Notes: a model not told the origin generated them from the sequence alone. A stretch of 64,000 bases of DNA from Macrotis lagotis (GCF_037893015.1 NC_133660.1:286165078-286229077), one strand, 5' to 3'; positions 22,215 through 32,345 are shown, numbered from the stretch's first letter. Translations and numbers: made by a program.

Positions 22215-22437
22215 GAGAATCACATTTAGCTGTATGACCTTGGTTAAGTCACTTAAGCCTGATTATCTCATATCCAGGACCATCTGCAGTCATCCCGATT
22301 CCCATCTGGTCACTGAACCCAGATGGCTCTGGAGAAGAAAGTGAGACTGGTGACTTAGTACAGCACCCCCCCCCCAAAAAACCAATTTATGGCATCACGT
22401 CTTTCATGTCAGGGTCTTCTTCAAGAATGAAGGACAA
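22215..22437 (+). repeat. Marsupial tRNA SINE with the long non-RTE tail, head missing
   Basis: GTATGACCTTGGTTAAGTCA, AACCCAGATGGCTCTGGAGA, GAGACTGGTGACTTAGTACA and TTCTTCAAGAATGAAGGACA. The same tail is seen at 34888-35165 and 41186-41500. Confidence 0.82.
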
Positions 22438-22585
22438 GGGGTGGCTAGGTGGCACAGTGGATAGAGCACCAGCCCTGGGGTCAGGAGGGCCTGAGCTCCA
22501 ATCCAGCCTCAGAGGCTTCATAATTACTTAGCTGCATGACCTTGGGCAAGTCACTTAACCCCACTGCCTGAACAACAACAACAAA
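22438..22585 (+). repeat. tRNA-derived marsupial SINE
   Basis: GGGGTGGCTAGGTGGCACAG to CACTTAACCCCACTGCCTGA, ending in a (CAA)n tail. It lies exactly at the end of the preceding SINE. Confidence 0.92.
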
Positions 22586-22889
22586 ATTACAGTTGCAGAA
22601 GTGAATACCTGCCCTTCTGGGCTTTCTAGTTTTTGACTGATTTGAGGTCACACGACTCAAAAATGATAAAGTTGCTCTTCAAACCCAGGACCTCTGACAC
22701 CCAGTCTGCTGGATCCTGCTGCCTCTGGGTGAAACTCAAAGACCGCCATACCCAGGGGCTCTCCACAGTGCAGGGATCTGAAAAATTGACTTGGAAAATA
22801 TTTTGGTGGTTGTTATCACAGTATAATTGACTTCCTTTGTAACCCCGTGTGTTTCAGTTTACACATTTAAAATCATGAATCTGACCACA

Positions 22890-23045
22890 CGAAAAACTGA
22901 AGAATCCCAATTTCCTCATTTTGCAGATCAGGAAACCGAGACTCAGCGCAATGAAAGCAATGAAACATTGTTCAAAGTCATACAGGTCACGGGCAGCAGC
23001 TTAGATTATAAGCCTAGGCTCTCCCTCTCCAAAGCTAGTGCCTTT
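22890..23045 (-). repeat. MIR-type SINE, antisense
   Basis: TTCCTCATTTTGCAGATCAG, GGAAACCGAGACTCAGCG and GCAGCTTAGATTATAAGCC. Confidence 0.65.
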
Positions 23046-23261
23046 CTGGTAATCTTGAACTTAACCGCCCAACACAATCCAGTGACACTGGCCTCTAGCT
23101 CTGGGCTCTGGGGATTTTTTCTGGCTCATCTCCGGCTCACCTCTTTCCTTGGGTTCTTTCAGGTCCCAGCTAAAATCCGTCTCCTCCAAGAAACCTTTCT
23201 GGATCTTTCTTAATTCAGGTTCCTTCCTGCTCTACATTATCTCCACTTTATCCTGTATATA

Positions 23262-23370
23262 GCTTGTGTGTGTGTATATATATATATGTATATGATATGT
23301 ACATGTGTATCTGCATGCATATGTTTATTATTTATAAGAATACATACATATATGTGTATATGTATAATTT
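23262..23370. repeat. Imperfect TG/TA-rich tract
   Basis: TGTGTGTGTATATATATATA with further TACATA/ATGTAT words, inside the L2 3' end. Confidence 0.85.
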
Positions 23371-23469
23371 ATTTGCTGTTGTCACCATTCAATTGTGAGC
23401 TCCCTGAAGGAGAAGGAACTGTCTTTTGCCTTTTTTAAATTTCTACTTCTTAAAAGAATTCCTGGAACA

Positions 23470-23728
23470 TTTTGTTGTTATTCTTCAGCTGTTTCAGTCA
23501 TGCCTAACTTTCTGAGATCCCATTTGGGGTTTTCTTGGAAAAAGATGCTGAAGTGCTCTGCCATTTCCTTCTCCAACCCATTTATAGATGAGGAAACTGA
23601 GGTAGACAGAGTGAGGGGACTTGCTCAGAGTCATTCAGCTAATAAGTATTTGAGGTCATATTTGAACTCAGGTCTTCCTGATTCCAGGCCCAGGAACTCT
23701 ATCCTCCGTACCACCTAGCTACCCTTCC
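23470..23728 (-). repeat. RTE-tailed tRNA SINE, antisense, full length
   Basis: TTGTTGTTATTCTTCAGCTG, GATCCCATTTGGGGTTTTCT, TGCCATTTCCTTCTCCAACC, GATGAGGAAACTGAGGTAGA, GAACTCAGGTCTTCCTGATT and CCACCTAGCTACCC. Confidence 0.9.
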
Positions 23729-24324
23729 TGTCCCCTAGTGCCTAATAAATAATTATTGATTGACTGATTAGTGGCCTTTCCTTTATGATATCTTGACTTT
23801 AGAGAAGACTTAAGAATCACTAGAACGATTAATAAAAGAGCTATCTCCGTCTCTGGAAACAGAATTGTTTTTCCAAATTCATTCCAGTTCAACCTAGAAG
23901 AAGAGAGATACCCTAAACCAACACTCAAAAGGTGAAGGCAGTCATATTAATTAACCCCAAATAGGGGTTCCTGGAGGAATCTGAGAGCTGTGGTTATGAA
24001 GCCTCCTGGGGAGAAAGGAAGGTGAAGAAAATTATGGCCCCAAATAGAACTAGAAATTCATCCTCATTTCACACAAAAATATTGTCACATGTATTTCTGA
24101 TAACATAGTTTCATGTTTGATATTTCAGAGGGAACAATACTCTAATGTAGAAATGTTCTCAGAGAACTCTATTCATGGGGTGAATGGTCTGGGAAAAAAT
24201 GTGCTGGCATCAGTCAACCCTCGAGGTGCTTTTCTGGCTTGTGATTCATTTATGGGACCATTTTTGAATTTCGCCATTTCCTTCAGTCAAAGTTATATAG
24301 GATGGAAGTCATAAGAACAGGGAA

Positions 24325-24560
24325 TTTGAAGCCCCTTCATAGCATAGATGGGAAAACTGAAGATCAGAGATGCAAAATAACTTGCTTGAGGTTGCACAGT
24401 TATTCAATACATCTATTAAACATCTAATTACATGGATTCACGTCTCCCACCTGTTGGAGCATGTACCCAGGACTCTAAATGTGTACAACAGAAGTTTGAT
24501 GAAAGAACTAGCAAAATGTCTGGCACATAGAAGGCACTTAATAAAAGTTTATTTGCTCTC
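24325..24560. repeat. MIR-type core (antisense) then an L2-like terminus
   Basis: GATGGGAAAACTGAAGATCA and TTGCTTGAGGTTGCACAGTT are reverse MIR. GTCTGGCACATAGAAGGCAC and TTAATAAAAGTTTATTTGC form the L2-type end that leads directly into the telomere-like block. Confidence 0.65.
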
Positions 24561-24575
24561 TTCCTCTCTCCCTTT

Positions 24576-24775
24576 CCTAACTCGAACCCAAACCCTAAAT
24601 TCCAGACCCTAACCCTAATTTCCGAACCCTAACCTAATCCTAACTTTAATTTCCCAACCCAAACCCTAACCCTAACCCTAACTCTAACCCTAACCCTAAT
24701 TTCTAATTTTATTTTCCCGACCCTAACCCTAAATCCTAACCCTGATTTCTAATGCTAACCCTAAACCCTAACCCA
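24576..24775. repeat. Degenerate interstitial telomere-like repeat (CCCTAA)n
   Basis: Around 14 exact CCCTAA hexamers plus variants (CTCTAA, CCTAAT, CCCTGA) over 200 bases on the plus strand, i.e. TTAGGG on minus. They are broken by A/T-rich spacers such as TTTCTAATTTTATTTTCCC. The longest run is six units near 24664-24700 with one variant. Confidence 0.92.
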
Positions 24776-24807
24776 CCAAATGCTTCTCTTCTCTTACATA
24801 ATGAAGT

Positions 24808-24955
24808 CAGGGACTTCTTAACTTAGTGTCCCCACGATGAGGCTTCTTCACCTAGCTTTGTGCTGGATGCCTTCTCCAACTGCTTGGTGAAGCCTGTAGA
24901 CCCCTTTCTCAATTGTGTTTTTAGGTAATTGAAGGAAATGCTAAATGTCAGGCAG
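24808..24955. mobile_element. hAT-like non-autonomous element, copy 1
   Basis: CAGGGACTTCTTAACTTAGT resembles a Charlie-type terminus. Then GTGAAGCCTGTAGACCCCTT and TCTCAATTGTGTTTTTA follow, as in the copies at 28366 and 56810. Confidence 0.4.
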
Positions 24956-25755
24956 ATGCTGCTTTCCCATCCAGGTTTGTGGGTCCCTGAAATCTGTGCC
25001 TGGATTCCTTGGGGAGTGGTTGTGGTAGGGGTGAGCTGGAGCCAGCTCAGAACCTTGATCCAATTGTGAAAATGTCGGTGTCAGCAGTTACACACTGGAA
25101 ATTGGCAAATGATACGAGTCAAGGCTTGATTTATTGTCTGGTCGATTGTCTCAACTTACACGATGGAGAAGATGTTAACATTGCAGGTTAATCTTATGTG
25201 TTGTACATACTTTTGTTTTTCCCTTCTGGAGAGGCTGTTGTTAAATATTATCCATGCTTGCTGACTTTTACGGCCAACTAATCATTTTGCCTTTCATTTA
25301 CTATGAACGTACCCTACTTTTATTTCTTTCCAGGTTGAGATGATGTTTAGAGTTTTCCTTGCATCTTCTGAACAGTTGTTAAAGGTCCTTTTGCTGGAAA
25401 GAAACTATCTTCCCAAGTCTGACTAATCTAAAGCCAGGGCCATTTTCTAGGGCCATAAGCAAAATCTGCCCTTGGTTTTGCCAAGACAATTTTGTCTTCT
25501 GAAGCCAACTCGGAATTTTTAGAATTATTTTCCTTTGACCTTCTTTTATGGAAATCATGGTTTGGTACTGGGATCAGGACTTGGGGCTGAGGCCTAATCT
25601 GCCATTAGACAATAAATACTATTGGACAAACCTCTTCTCTACTCTTGATCTCTACTCCACAGAATCATGGGATTTCAGAGAGGAGAGCGATCTCAGTGGT
25701 CGTTTAGTCTAACATACCTGGAAAAGAATCCCTTCTACTCTATCTTTATAAAATT
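24956..25755. other. Intergenic; contains an unassigned dispersed repeat
   Basis: 25035-25160 (TCAGCAGTTACACACTGGAA, AATTGGCAAATGATACG, TTGTCTGGTCGATTGTCT) matches 47163-47250 in word order. 25660-25740 looks like a reverse MIR/CR1-like start. No gene. Confidence 0.45.
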
Positions 25756-25759
25756 TTCT

Positions 25760-25903
25760 TTTATTTATTTAAGGCAATGGGGTTGAGTGACTTACCCAAG
25801 GTCACACAGCAAAGCAATTTTAAGTGTCTGAGGCCAAATTTGAACTTAGATTCTCCTGACTCCAGGGTCAGTACTTTATCCACTATGCCACCTAGCTGCT
25901 CCC
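25760..25903 (-). repeat. tRNA-derived marsupial SINE
   Basis: AAGGCAATGGGGTTGAGTGA to GCCACCTAGCTGCTCCCC, diverged. Confidence 0.9.
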
Positions 25904-26109
25904 CGCCTTCTCTTCTATCCTTAACTAGTGGTTATTCCTTTGGTCAAAAATCACCCTCCACTGAAGGAAAGCCCACGATTCTACTTGCAAACAGTCCTAT
26001 TTACTCCTTTTCCTTGGCATTTGTCTCAAATTCATCTCTTTGCTATTTCTTGTTCTACCCTCCATGGCAGAACAACAAGGCTAATTCCTTTTTCCCCTCT
26101 CTGTTAGAG

Positions 26110-26310
26110 ATTAAAAAGGTTAGACAGAGGAAGAGGTTGGCACTGCAGTCAGACGACTTGAGTTCAAATCCCAATTCAATGTTTACAACTTGTGGGAAAC
26201 AAGGCAAGTCCCTAGTCCTGAGTTTCTCAATCTGTAAAATGAGGGAGTTGAATGAGACAGCTTCTGAGTTCCCTTCCAGTGAGAGATCTACAAAGCCTAA
26301 AAATCTAAGG
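26110..26310 (+). repeat. MIR/THER-type SINE
   Basis: GAGTTCAAATCCCAATTCAA, AGGCAAGTCCCTAGTCCTGA, AATCTGTAAAATGAGGGAGT and TGAGTTCCCTTCCAGTGAGA. Confidence 0.75.
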
Positions 26311-27170
26311 GATATTTTTTGTGTGTGTATGTGTTTGTGAATGTATACATATGAATGGAACATGCTATTTTGTTATTAATACTCAAACCTCTTTAGAAGG
26401 GTGCTGGCCCCTTTTGTCATCCCAAATGACTACTATGATAGATAGGCATGGATGGCACATTTGTAGTCCAAATCTGCTATTTTGCACAAACAGAAGCTCT
26501 TAATGTTTTCTTCACACAGGAAACAAATGTTTTCTTTGGTTACTTTGCGGCCAATCCCTCGCAACTGCAGGAAGCCTTGATATTTATAGGTTTCCCTTTG
26601 CACCAGCTATGCAAGGGTTGGATCTCTCCCAAGACAGGAACCCCGATTGAAGCAAGCCGTCCTTTTATCTTTGGTGTTGACAGGCCTTGGGAGACGTTTT
26701 GATTTTAGGCTGTTGGAGTGAATTTCATTGCCTTTTGAAGCTGTCTTGGGGTTGGTCGGGTACTAGATATCACAAATTCAGGACATAATTCAGTCAGTAA
26801 GTCAGCAAGCATCAGAGAAGGACTTAAATGTTAGAGACAAAAATGCAAGCAAGAGCCCATATTCTAAAAGGGAAAGCTAACACACAAGATGGGGGAGATG
26901 AAAAACAGAGGTGGATGGGGTAGAGGTACCTAGACTGAATTCAGAGAATCATAGATGGTTATTCTGGGGACTGGCCCCAAATGGAAATTACAGAAAGAAC
27001 TTACCCATGGGAGAAGGGGGTTAGAGGGATGCTGGGGCTCAGGAGGGCTGTGTTCCCACTGACTTTGTCCAGTCTTGAGGATGTCTCATAAATGATAACC
27101 CTTTGGTTATAACTTAACCCAGAAGGTAATTGTCTAGGTGACTATAGAAAAGGAAAAGGACCCTCATGTT
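26311..27170. other. Intergenic, one ancient repeat
   Basis: 26780-26920 is a diverged 'last, fixed-order' copy (CAGTCAGTAAGTCAGCAAGC). An 84-codon frame at 26448-26702 is open but has no recognisable motif. Confidence 0.5.
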
Positions 27171-27177
27171 CATATGT

Positions 27178-27312
27178 AAGGTAGCAACTAGATGGTGCAG
27201 TGAAAAGATCATTATGTCTGGCATCTGGAAGACCAGAGTTCAAATGTGGCCTCAGACACTTACTAGCTTGTTGTGTAGTGTGACTTTGGGCAAGTCACTT
27301 AATCTTTTTTTT
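27178..27312 (+). repeat. THER/MIR-type SINE, 5' part of an interrupted copy
   Basis: GTAGCAACTAGATGGTGCAG, GAGTTCAAATGTGGCCTCAG and GGCAAGTCACTTAATCTTT. It resumes at 27640 after antisense SINE insertions. Confidence 0.85.
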
Positions 27313-27471
27313 TTTTTGCAAGGTAATGGAGATAGAGTGGATGACATTTTTTTTTTTACAAGGCAATAAGGGCTAAGTAACTTGCCCATGGCTACATAGC
27401 TAGGTCAATATTAAGTGTCTAAGTCAAGATTTGAATTTAGCTCCTCCTGACTGTACCGCCTAGCTGCCCCC
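27313..27471 (-). repeat. tRNA-derived SINE plus a SINE tail fragment, antisense
   Basis: TTTGCAAGGTAATGGAGATA near 27315 is a short SINE tail. A second copy starts TTACAAGGCAATAAGGGCTA and runs to GCCTAGCTGCCCCC. Confidence 0.85.
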
Positions 27472-27484
27472 TGCACACTCTAAT

Positions 27485-27640
27485 TCTTTTTTTGTTTTTT
27501 ATTGGCATGGCAATGGTATTAAGTAACTTGCCCAATGTCACACAGCTAGGTCATTATTAAGTGTCTGAGGCAGGATTTGAACTTAGGTCCTTCTGACTCC
27601 AGGGCCGGTGCTCTATCCACTGCACTACCCAGCTGTCCCC
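27485..27640 (-). repeat. tRNA-derived SINE, antisense
   Basis: GCATGGCAATGGTATTAAGT through GGCAGGATTTGAACTTAG to CACTACCCAGCTGTCCCC. Confidence 0.93.
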
Positions 27641-27790
27641 GTCAGTTAATCTTTGCTCCCATTTTTTCATCTGTGAAATGGGGAATATAAGTATATTTGG
27701 GAGGATCAAACGAGAGTATCTATGGAAAAGGCTTCTCAAACCTTAAAGGATAATATAAATGCTAGCTCTTGTAATGAGTATTATTAAAAA
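27641..27790 (+). repeat. THER/MIR-type SINE, 3' part of the interrupted copy
   Basis: GTCAGTTAATCTTTGCTCCC repeats the junction GTCACTTAATCTTT at 27293. Then CATCTGTGAAATGGGGAATA and CTTAAAGGATAATATAAATG complete the element. Confidence 0.85.
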
Positions 27791-27799
27791 CTCAGGCTA

Positions 27800-28365
27800 G
27801 CAAATTATGCAATGCAGGACAAGTTTCATTCATCTCAGAATACACAATCTTAAGTGATCTGTCCAGTATTGTGCTAGATGATGAGGATAAAATTCACCTG
27901 GCCTCTATCTTCCCCTGGGACTGATACAGACTTCCAAATTTATGGTTCATCCTTATTTAGAACGAGGATAGGATATGATGTCTAGAGAGCAATCTCTCTC
28001 CCCTGCAACCCCCATATAGTCCAACTCATATCACTGATGAATGTCAAAAGTTTGGGTTTGCTCCTCCCCATCATGGCTTTATCCTCTGCCATTCCAAACC
28101 CTGTGCTTGCCACCCAAAGGTAGTTTTGTGGCAGAAACTCTTTTCTCTCTAGTACACATAGTTCAGGAATTTGGTGTTGCTCAAGAACTTTTCTTCTGGG
28201 AGCTGAGATTTACCTCTTTTCTAGGAACCTCTGCCATCAGTAATACCACCCCTTTGGTTTCAGATGATTCCCTACTTTCCTGGGCCTGGAACAAGCTTGC
28301 CCAGAGAGGTTCCACAGGTGTGCAGTCTTCTCTTTCTTAGTAAACTATTCAAAGTCCCTGGAGGC
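27800..28365. other. Intergenic, no gene seen
   Basis: Unique-looking; the 99-codon frame at 28041-28340 has no recognisable motif. The part near 28040-28340 may be a much-diverged L2. Confidence 0.45.
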
Positions 28366-28540
28366 CAGGGGTTTTTAACTTTTGTTGTGTTAGGGATCCC
28401 TTTGGTAGTCCTTATGGACTCCTTTTCAGAATCCATGGTTTAATGATTTGAATAATGAATAAAAGAAAAGTGGATTACACATACAACCAATGAGGTAATT
28501 TCCCCTCCCCATTCAAATTCATGGACTCCCTGGAGTCTAA
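28366..28540. mobile_element. hAT-like non-autonomous element, copy 2
   Basis: CAGGGGTTTTTAACTTTTGT terminus, GGGATCCCTTTGGTAGTCCT, ATGGACTCCTTTTCAGAATC, and a second ATTCATGGACTCCC near 28520. Confidence 0.5.
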
Positions 28541-28731
28541 GGGATCTGAGAATCTCATCTGCTCTGAGTCCCTCAGCTCTATCCATCTGGCTTTCTCATA
28601 AAGATCAAGTCCAAGAGTATATCCCAGTGTGGATGAACTGACTCTGCTTCAATCAACCTCCATTGGTGTCAGTGGGTTCAAAAGTACCCAGAGAAGGATG
28701 AGTTTAGATTGCATCAAGAAGACATTTTCAG

Positions 28732-28885
28732 GGCAGCTAGGTGGTGCAGTGGATAAAGCACCGGCTCTGGAGTCAGAAGTACCTGGGTTCAAATCCAGTC
28801 TCAGACACTTAATAATTACCTAGCTGTGTAGCCTTGGGCAAGCCACTTAACCCCATTTGCCTTGCAAAAAAAAAAACCCTAAAAA
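28732..28885 (+). repeat. tRNA-derived marsupial SINE, near full length
   Basis: GGGCAGCTAGGTGGTGCAGT to TTTGCCTTGCAAAAAAAAAA and CCCTAAAAAAAAAG. It is preceded by AAGACATTTTCA. Confidence 0.95.
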
Positions 28886-28967
28886 AAAAGAAAGAAAGAA
28901 AAGGGAGGGAAGGGAGGCAGGGAGAAAAATGTGGGACTCAAAATCTTACTGAAAAATGAATGCTGTG
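28886..28967 (+). mobile_element. Short L1-like 3' tail between two SINEs
   Basis: GGAGGGAAGGGAGGCAGGGA and TGTGGGACTCAAAATCTTAC resemble the L1 end at 33185-33240 (GGAATGTGGAACTCAAAAAT-type). Confidence 0.55.
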
Positions 28968-29120
28968 GGGTGGCTAGGTGGCACAGTGGATAAATCACGG
29001 GCCCTGGAGTCAGGAGTACCTGGGTTCAAATCCGGCCTCAGACACTTAATAATTACCTAGCTGTGTGGCCTTGGGCAAGCCACTTAACCCCATTTGCCTT
29101 GAAAAAAACCCTAAAAAACA
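28968..29120 (+). repeat. tRNA-derived marsupial SINE, near full length
   Basis: GGGGTGGCTAGGTGGCACAG to TTGCCTTGAAAAAAACCCTA. It is followed by AAGACATTTTCA, the same word that precedes the SINE at 28732. Confidence 0.95.
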
Positions 29121-29132
29121 AGACATTTTCAA

Positions 29133-29285
29133 TGTTTGGAGACAAGGTGGTGCAGTGGAAAGAGCACCAGCCCCAGAGTCAGGAGGACCTGAGTTCAAGA
29201 CTGGCCTCAGACACTGGACACTTACCAACTGTGTGACCTTGAGCAAGTAACTTAACCCCATTGCCTAGCAAAAACAAAACAAAAG
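29133..29285 (+). repeat. tRNA-derived marsupial SINE
   Basis: GACAAGGTGGTGCAGTGGAA, GAGTTCAAGACTGGCC, GAGCAAGTAACTTAACCCCA and a CAAAACAAAA tail. Third SINE in a row in the same direction. Confidence 0.92.
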
Positions 29286-29319
29286 GACAATTGAAGGATG
29301 CTAGGTAGAAAAGGGACAT

Positions 29320-29480
29320 TAGATGAGAGTATAATCCCTAGTTTTACAGATGAGTAAACTGAGGCCAGGAGAAGTGACTCAGCCTCACACAGGATCAGAT
29401 AGGTGGTGGGTGGTGGAGCCAAGATGTGATCCCAGGTCCTGTGATTCTGGCCACTGCACCACACTGCCACCTCCTCACCT
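29320..29480 (-). repeat. MIR-type SINE, antisense
   Basis: GTTTTACAGATGAGTAAACT, GAGGCCAGGAGAAGTGACTC and GATGTGATCCCAGGTCCTGT. Confidence 0.75.
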
Positions 29481-29774
29481 TTTAATCTTGTTAATTTAGA
29501 GATCAGGGAGAACCCTTTGTCCAGGCTTTTCATGGACACACCCTCTACACATCTTCTCGGGAGTTAAGACTGGAAGAGACCTCCCTTTGCAGGAGCAATA
29601 TGATATTGTGGAGTGAGGAGACCTGAATTCAAACTTGATCCCTCAGAATCACTTTGCTGCCAATCATGTCTTCTCTTAGGCCCCTTCCAGTCCTGGTGCG
29701 TTGGGCCTCTGTTTCCTAAATGTGCGTGTTCTTGTCAGCTATTTTGGGACAAATGGTAGGCGCCCAGCAGGGAT

Positions 29775-30000
29775 GCTGTTATTGTTCAGTCGTGTCCGAC
29801 TCTGTGTTTTCTTAGTAGATTCTGGGGCGGGTCACCAAGTCCTTCTCCAGCTCACTTGACAGATAAGGAAACTGAAACAGACCAGATAAAATGATTTCTT
29901 CTGTGTCCCGTAGCTTAAGTGACTGAGGCTACATTTGAACTCAGGCCTTTCTAACTCCAAGGGCCCACACTCTATCCATTGCACCATTCTGCCCCTAGGA
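29775..30000 (-). repeat. RTE-tailed tRNA SINE, antisense
   Basis: TTGTTCAGTCGTGTCCGACT is the RTE-like end. AAGTCCTTCTCCAGCTCACT, GATAAGGAAACTGAAACAGA and CCATTGCACCATTCTGCCCC complete it. Confidence 0.88.
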
Positions 30001-30069
30001 TTGTAGCTAGAAATCTTTTCACCTGGGGAAGGAGGGAAGGGGAAAGATACAAGTTCTAACACAGAGGAG

Positions 30070-30500
30070 TACAGTACAATTGTCCCTTCAGTCTGAAGAC
30101 CTGGATTCAAATCTGATCCCTGAGTGAATTTGGGCAAGTCTCTCCCCCCTCTGGGCCTCGGTTTCCTCATTTGTAAAGAGGGGGTTGGACTTGGTGGCCC
30201 CTGAGGTCCCATCCAGTTCTGAAGCTGTGATCCTAGAATTGCATTCTTTCTGCTTCTGGACATAAACATAGGATGATCTGTTGTCCCCGAGAATAGAAAA
30301 CAAGTCCCAAAGCCTGAATTCAGCGTCTATCAGATGAGGAGGAGCCCCAGATTAGAGCCCTAGCTCTGCCAACAAGACATAGAAGTCTTGCGGGTCTCTG
30401 TTATCACATCTGAGCAGTGGGGAGGCTGAACCCAGTGACCTCCAAGATCTTTCCCAGCTTGTCCCTTCTAGCCATGGAGGTCTGTGATTCTATTAGAATC
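30070..30500 (+). repeat. Two consecutive MIR/THER-type SINEs
   Basis: First: TGAAGACCTGGATTCAAATC, TCGGTTTCCTCATTTGTAAA and AGGTCCCATCCAGTTCTGAA. Second, from about 30300: CTTGCGGGTCTCTGTTATCA and AGTGACCTCCAAGATCTTTC. Confidence 0.7.
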
Positions 30501-31283
30501 TTCCTCCTTTCTAAGCCCCAGTTCTTCTCCGGTCACAAAGGGGCGAGGTGGAAGGGTGGATGGATGTTGACTATCTCTGAGGCTCTGACACCCTGTGAGC
30601 TTTAATTCTGTAGTGGGATCATGGTCAGGCCTGGAGTCAAGGAGACATGGGTGCAACCCAGTATTCGGGGGGGGGGCTCAGTTCTTAGCTCTCACTGCCC
30701 CAACTTACATCTGAGCCTGGACATGGCAGGGCAGGCACTAAGCTGCTAGGGCAGAAGGTGTCTGACTGGAGGTCCTTCTGAGTCAGAGGTCATGTTCCCA
30801 TGATATCTCTGGTTTGAATTTTTAAACTCCCCTGAATAGTACTGGTGGATTTAGCTCTGCTTCCCACCCCCAGCCTGCAGAGGCAGGTTGCTCTGGGTGG
30901 GAGGGAAATTAGGGCGATTTCACACTGGTTGCCCCAACTGTGCCAGCCCTGGGCAGAGCTCTGAGAAGGGGCTTGTTTACAGTCTTCACTAGTAGGTCCA
31001 GTGACTCCCCAGGCTGCCAGATGAACAACAAAATGAGGCCCAGTTAAAAGTAACTTTCAAGAGACAAAATCATCTAATCAGGGAATGGGCTTAGTTCCCC
31101 TCTGGCCTCAGCTTGGGCTTTGGGGTTGCACTAGAGCCAATGATAAAATGTGAAAAGTCCCAAGTGGGTGCCTATCCTAAGTAATTTACCCAAGGTCACA
31201 CAACTAGTGAGCATTGGATAGTGCATTCAAACCCAGTGGCTAGGATTCTAAAGCCAGCATTGGAGGAGAGCTAAGCTTCTCTA
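30501..31283. other. Intergenic, no gene seen
   Basis: MIR-like scraps near 31160-31250 (AGTAATTTACCCAAGGTCAC). A G-run lies at 30667-30676. No coding signal. Confidence 0.5.
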
Positions 31284-31680
31284 AGTTCTGTTATATTCTG
31301 TTCAAAGGACTCTTCCCTTGTTCAAAGGGCTCTCTGGTTCTCAGAGTTCATATTCCAAGGACCTTCCTTTCCAGATTCCAAGATTCTATTCAGCTCTAAT
31401 ATTCCATTTTCTAAGGTCTTTCTCAGTTCTCATATTCCATTTTTAAGTGCCCTCTCAGCCTTGACATTCCATGTTCCAAGGACCCTCCCCAGTTCTAAAA
31501 TTCCATGTTCCGAGATCTCACCCAACTCTGACATTCATCATATGATCCAAAGACCCTCTTGGCTTGGCTTGGACCCCCTATGTTCCAAGGATCTTTCTAG
31601 TCTGGACAGTCTGTGTTCTAAGGTTCCTCCCTCCCAGCCCTCACCCAAGGTCCCGTGTTGGACGGCCCCTCTAAGTTCTC
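31284..31680 (+). repeat. Degenerate tandem array, 32-35 bp unit, about nine copies
   Basis: Each unit runs roughly ATTCCATGTTCCAAGGACC then CTCCCAGTTCTGAC, with substitutions and small indels. The words resemble the terminal repeats of CR1/L3-type LINEs (ATTCTATGATTCTAAGG, CCAGCTCTGAC). Confidence 0.85.
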
Positions 31681-32114
31681 TATTTACCATCTTCAGCTGG
31701 GTGGGGTAGTTGAAATTCCTAAGCAGCCTCGGTGGGACCTTGTTCCATGCCGCCACCTAGGGGATGTTCTGTGCCACGTCACCTGGCTGTTGGGAGAAGA
31801 AAGTGCCTTCTGATCCTCTGTTCTGTTAACCGGGGACCTCCTCACTCTCGCAGGTAGATTTGCTGGTTTTCTCTCCAACCAGGTCCTGACAGCGCCCCCC
31901 CCCCCCCAACCCTTTCCCCCAGGACGAGATTCCATCCTTCCTAAGAAATGAAAATCTTGGGAAATTCCTGGTCCCACCAGCCTCCTGGCCAGCTGGTCTA
32001 CCTGGACCAGTTCTTCTCAGCTTCCCATGGATCCAGGTCCTTTTGAAGTTTTTCGAGTGATCCAGGTCACTCTATCACGGAACACTAGAGCCTATAAAGT
32101 GGCTACTGCTGATA
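31681..32114. other. Intergenic, no gene seen
   Basis: Contains a C-run at 31896-31907. Short frames only. Confidence 0.5.
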
Positions 32115-32345
32115 GTTCACACATATAGCTCCTACTGTTCATTAGGCACTGTACAAGCATTATCTCGTTTGATCCTATCAACAAACCTAGGGTGGGCAAA
32201 GGTGCTATTTCCCCCCCATTTATATATGGAGAAACTGAGGCAAATAGAGGTCAAGTGACTTACCTAGGACCACAGGACAGATTTGAATTGGGTCTTCCTG
32301 CTTCCAGGTCTGGCTTCTATCCATTGTGCCACCTGGCTGCCTCGT
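32115..32345 (-). repeat. MIR/THER-type SINE, antisense, full length
   Basis: TTATCTCGTTTGATCCTATC, GGAGAAACTGAGGCAAATAG, AAGTGACTTACCTAGGACCA and CCATTGTGCCACCTGGCTGC. Confidence 0.88.

Larger units (their letters stand above)
23095..23770 (+). mobile_element. L2 LINE 3' end split by a SINE
   Basis: AGGTCCCAGCTAAAATCCGT, CAAGAAACCTTTCTGGATCT and TTGTGAGCTCCCTGAAGG lead into an antisense SINE (23470-23728). The L2 terminus resumes as CCCCTAGTGCCTAATAAATA and ATTATTGATTGACTGA. Confidence 0.75.

Noticed and set aside
31284-31680. CRISPR-like array of spaced repeats
   Set aside because: Units are degenerate and contiguous with no unique spacers, in a vertebrate genome.
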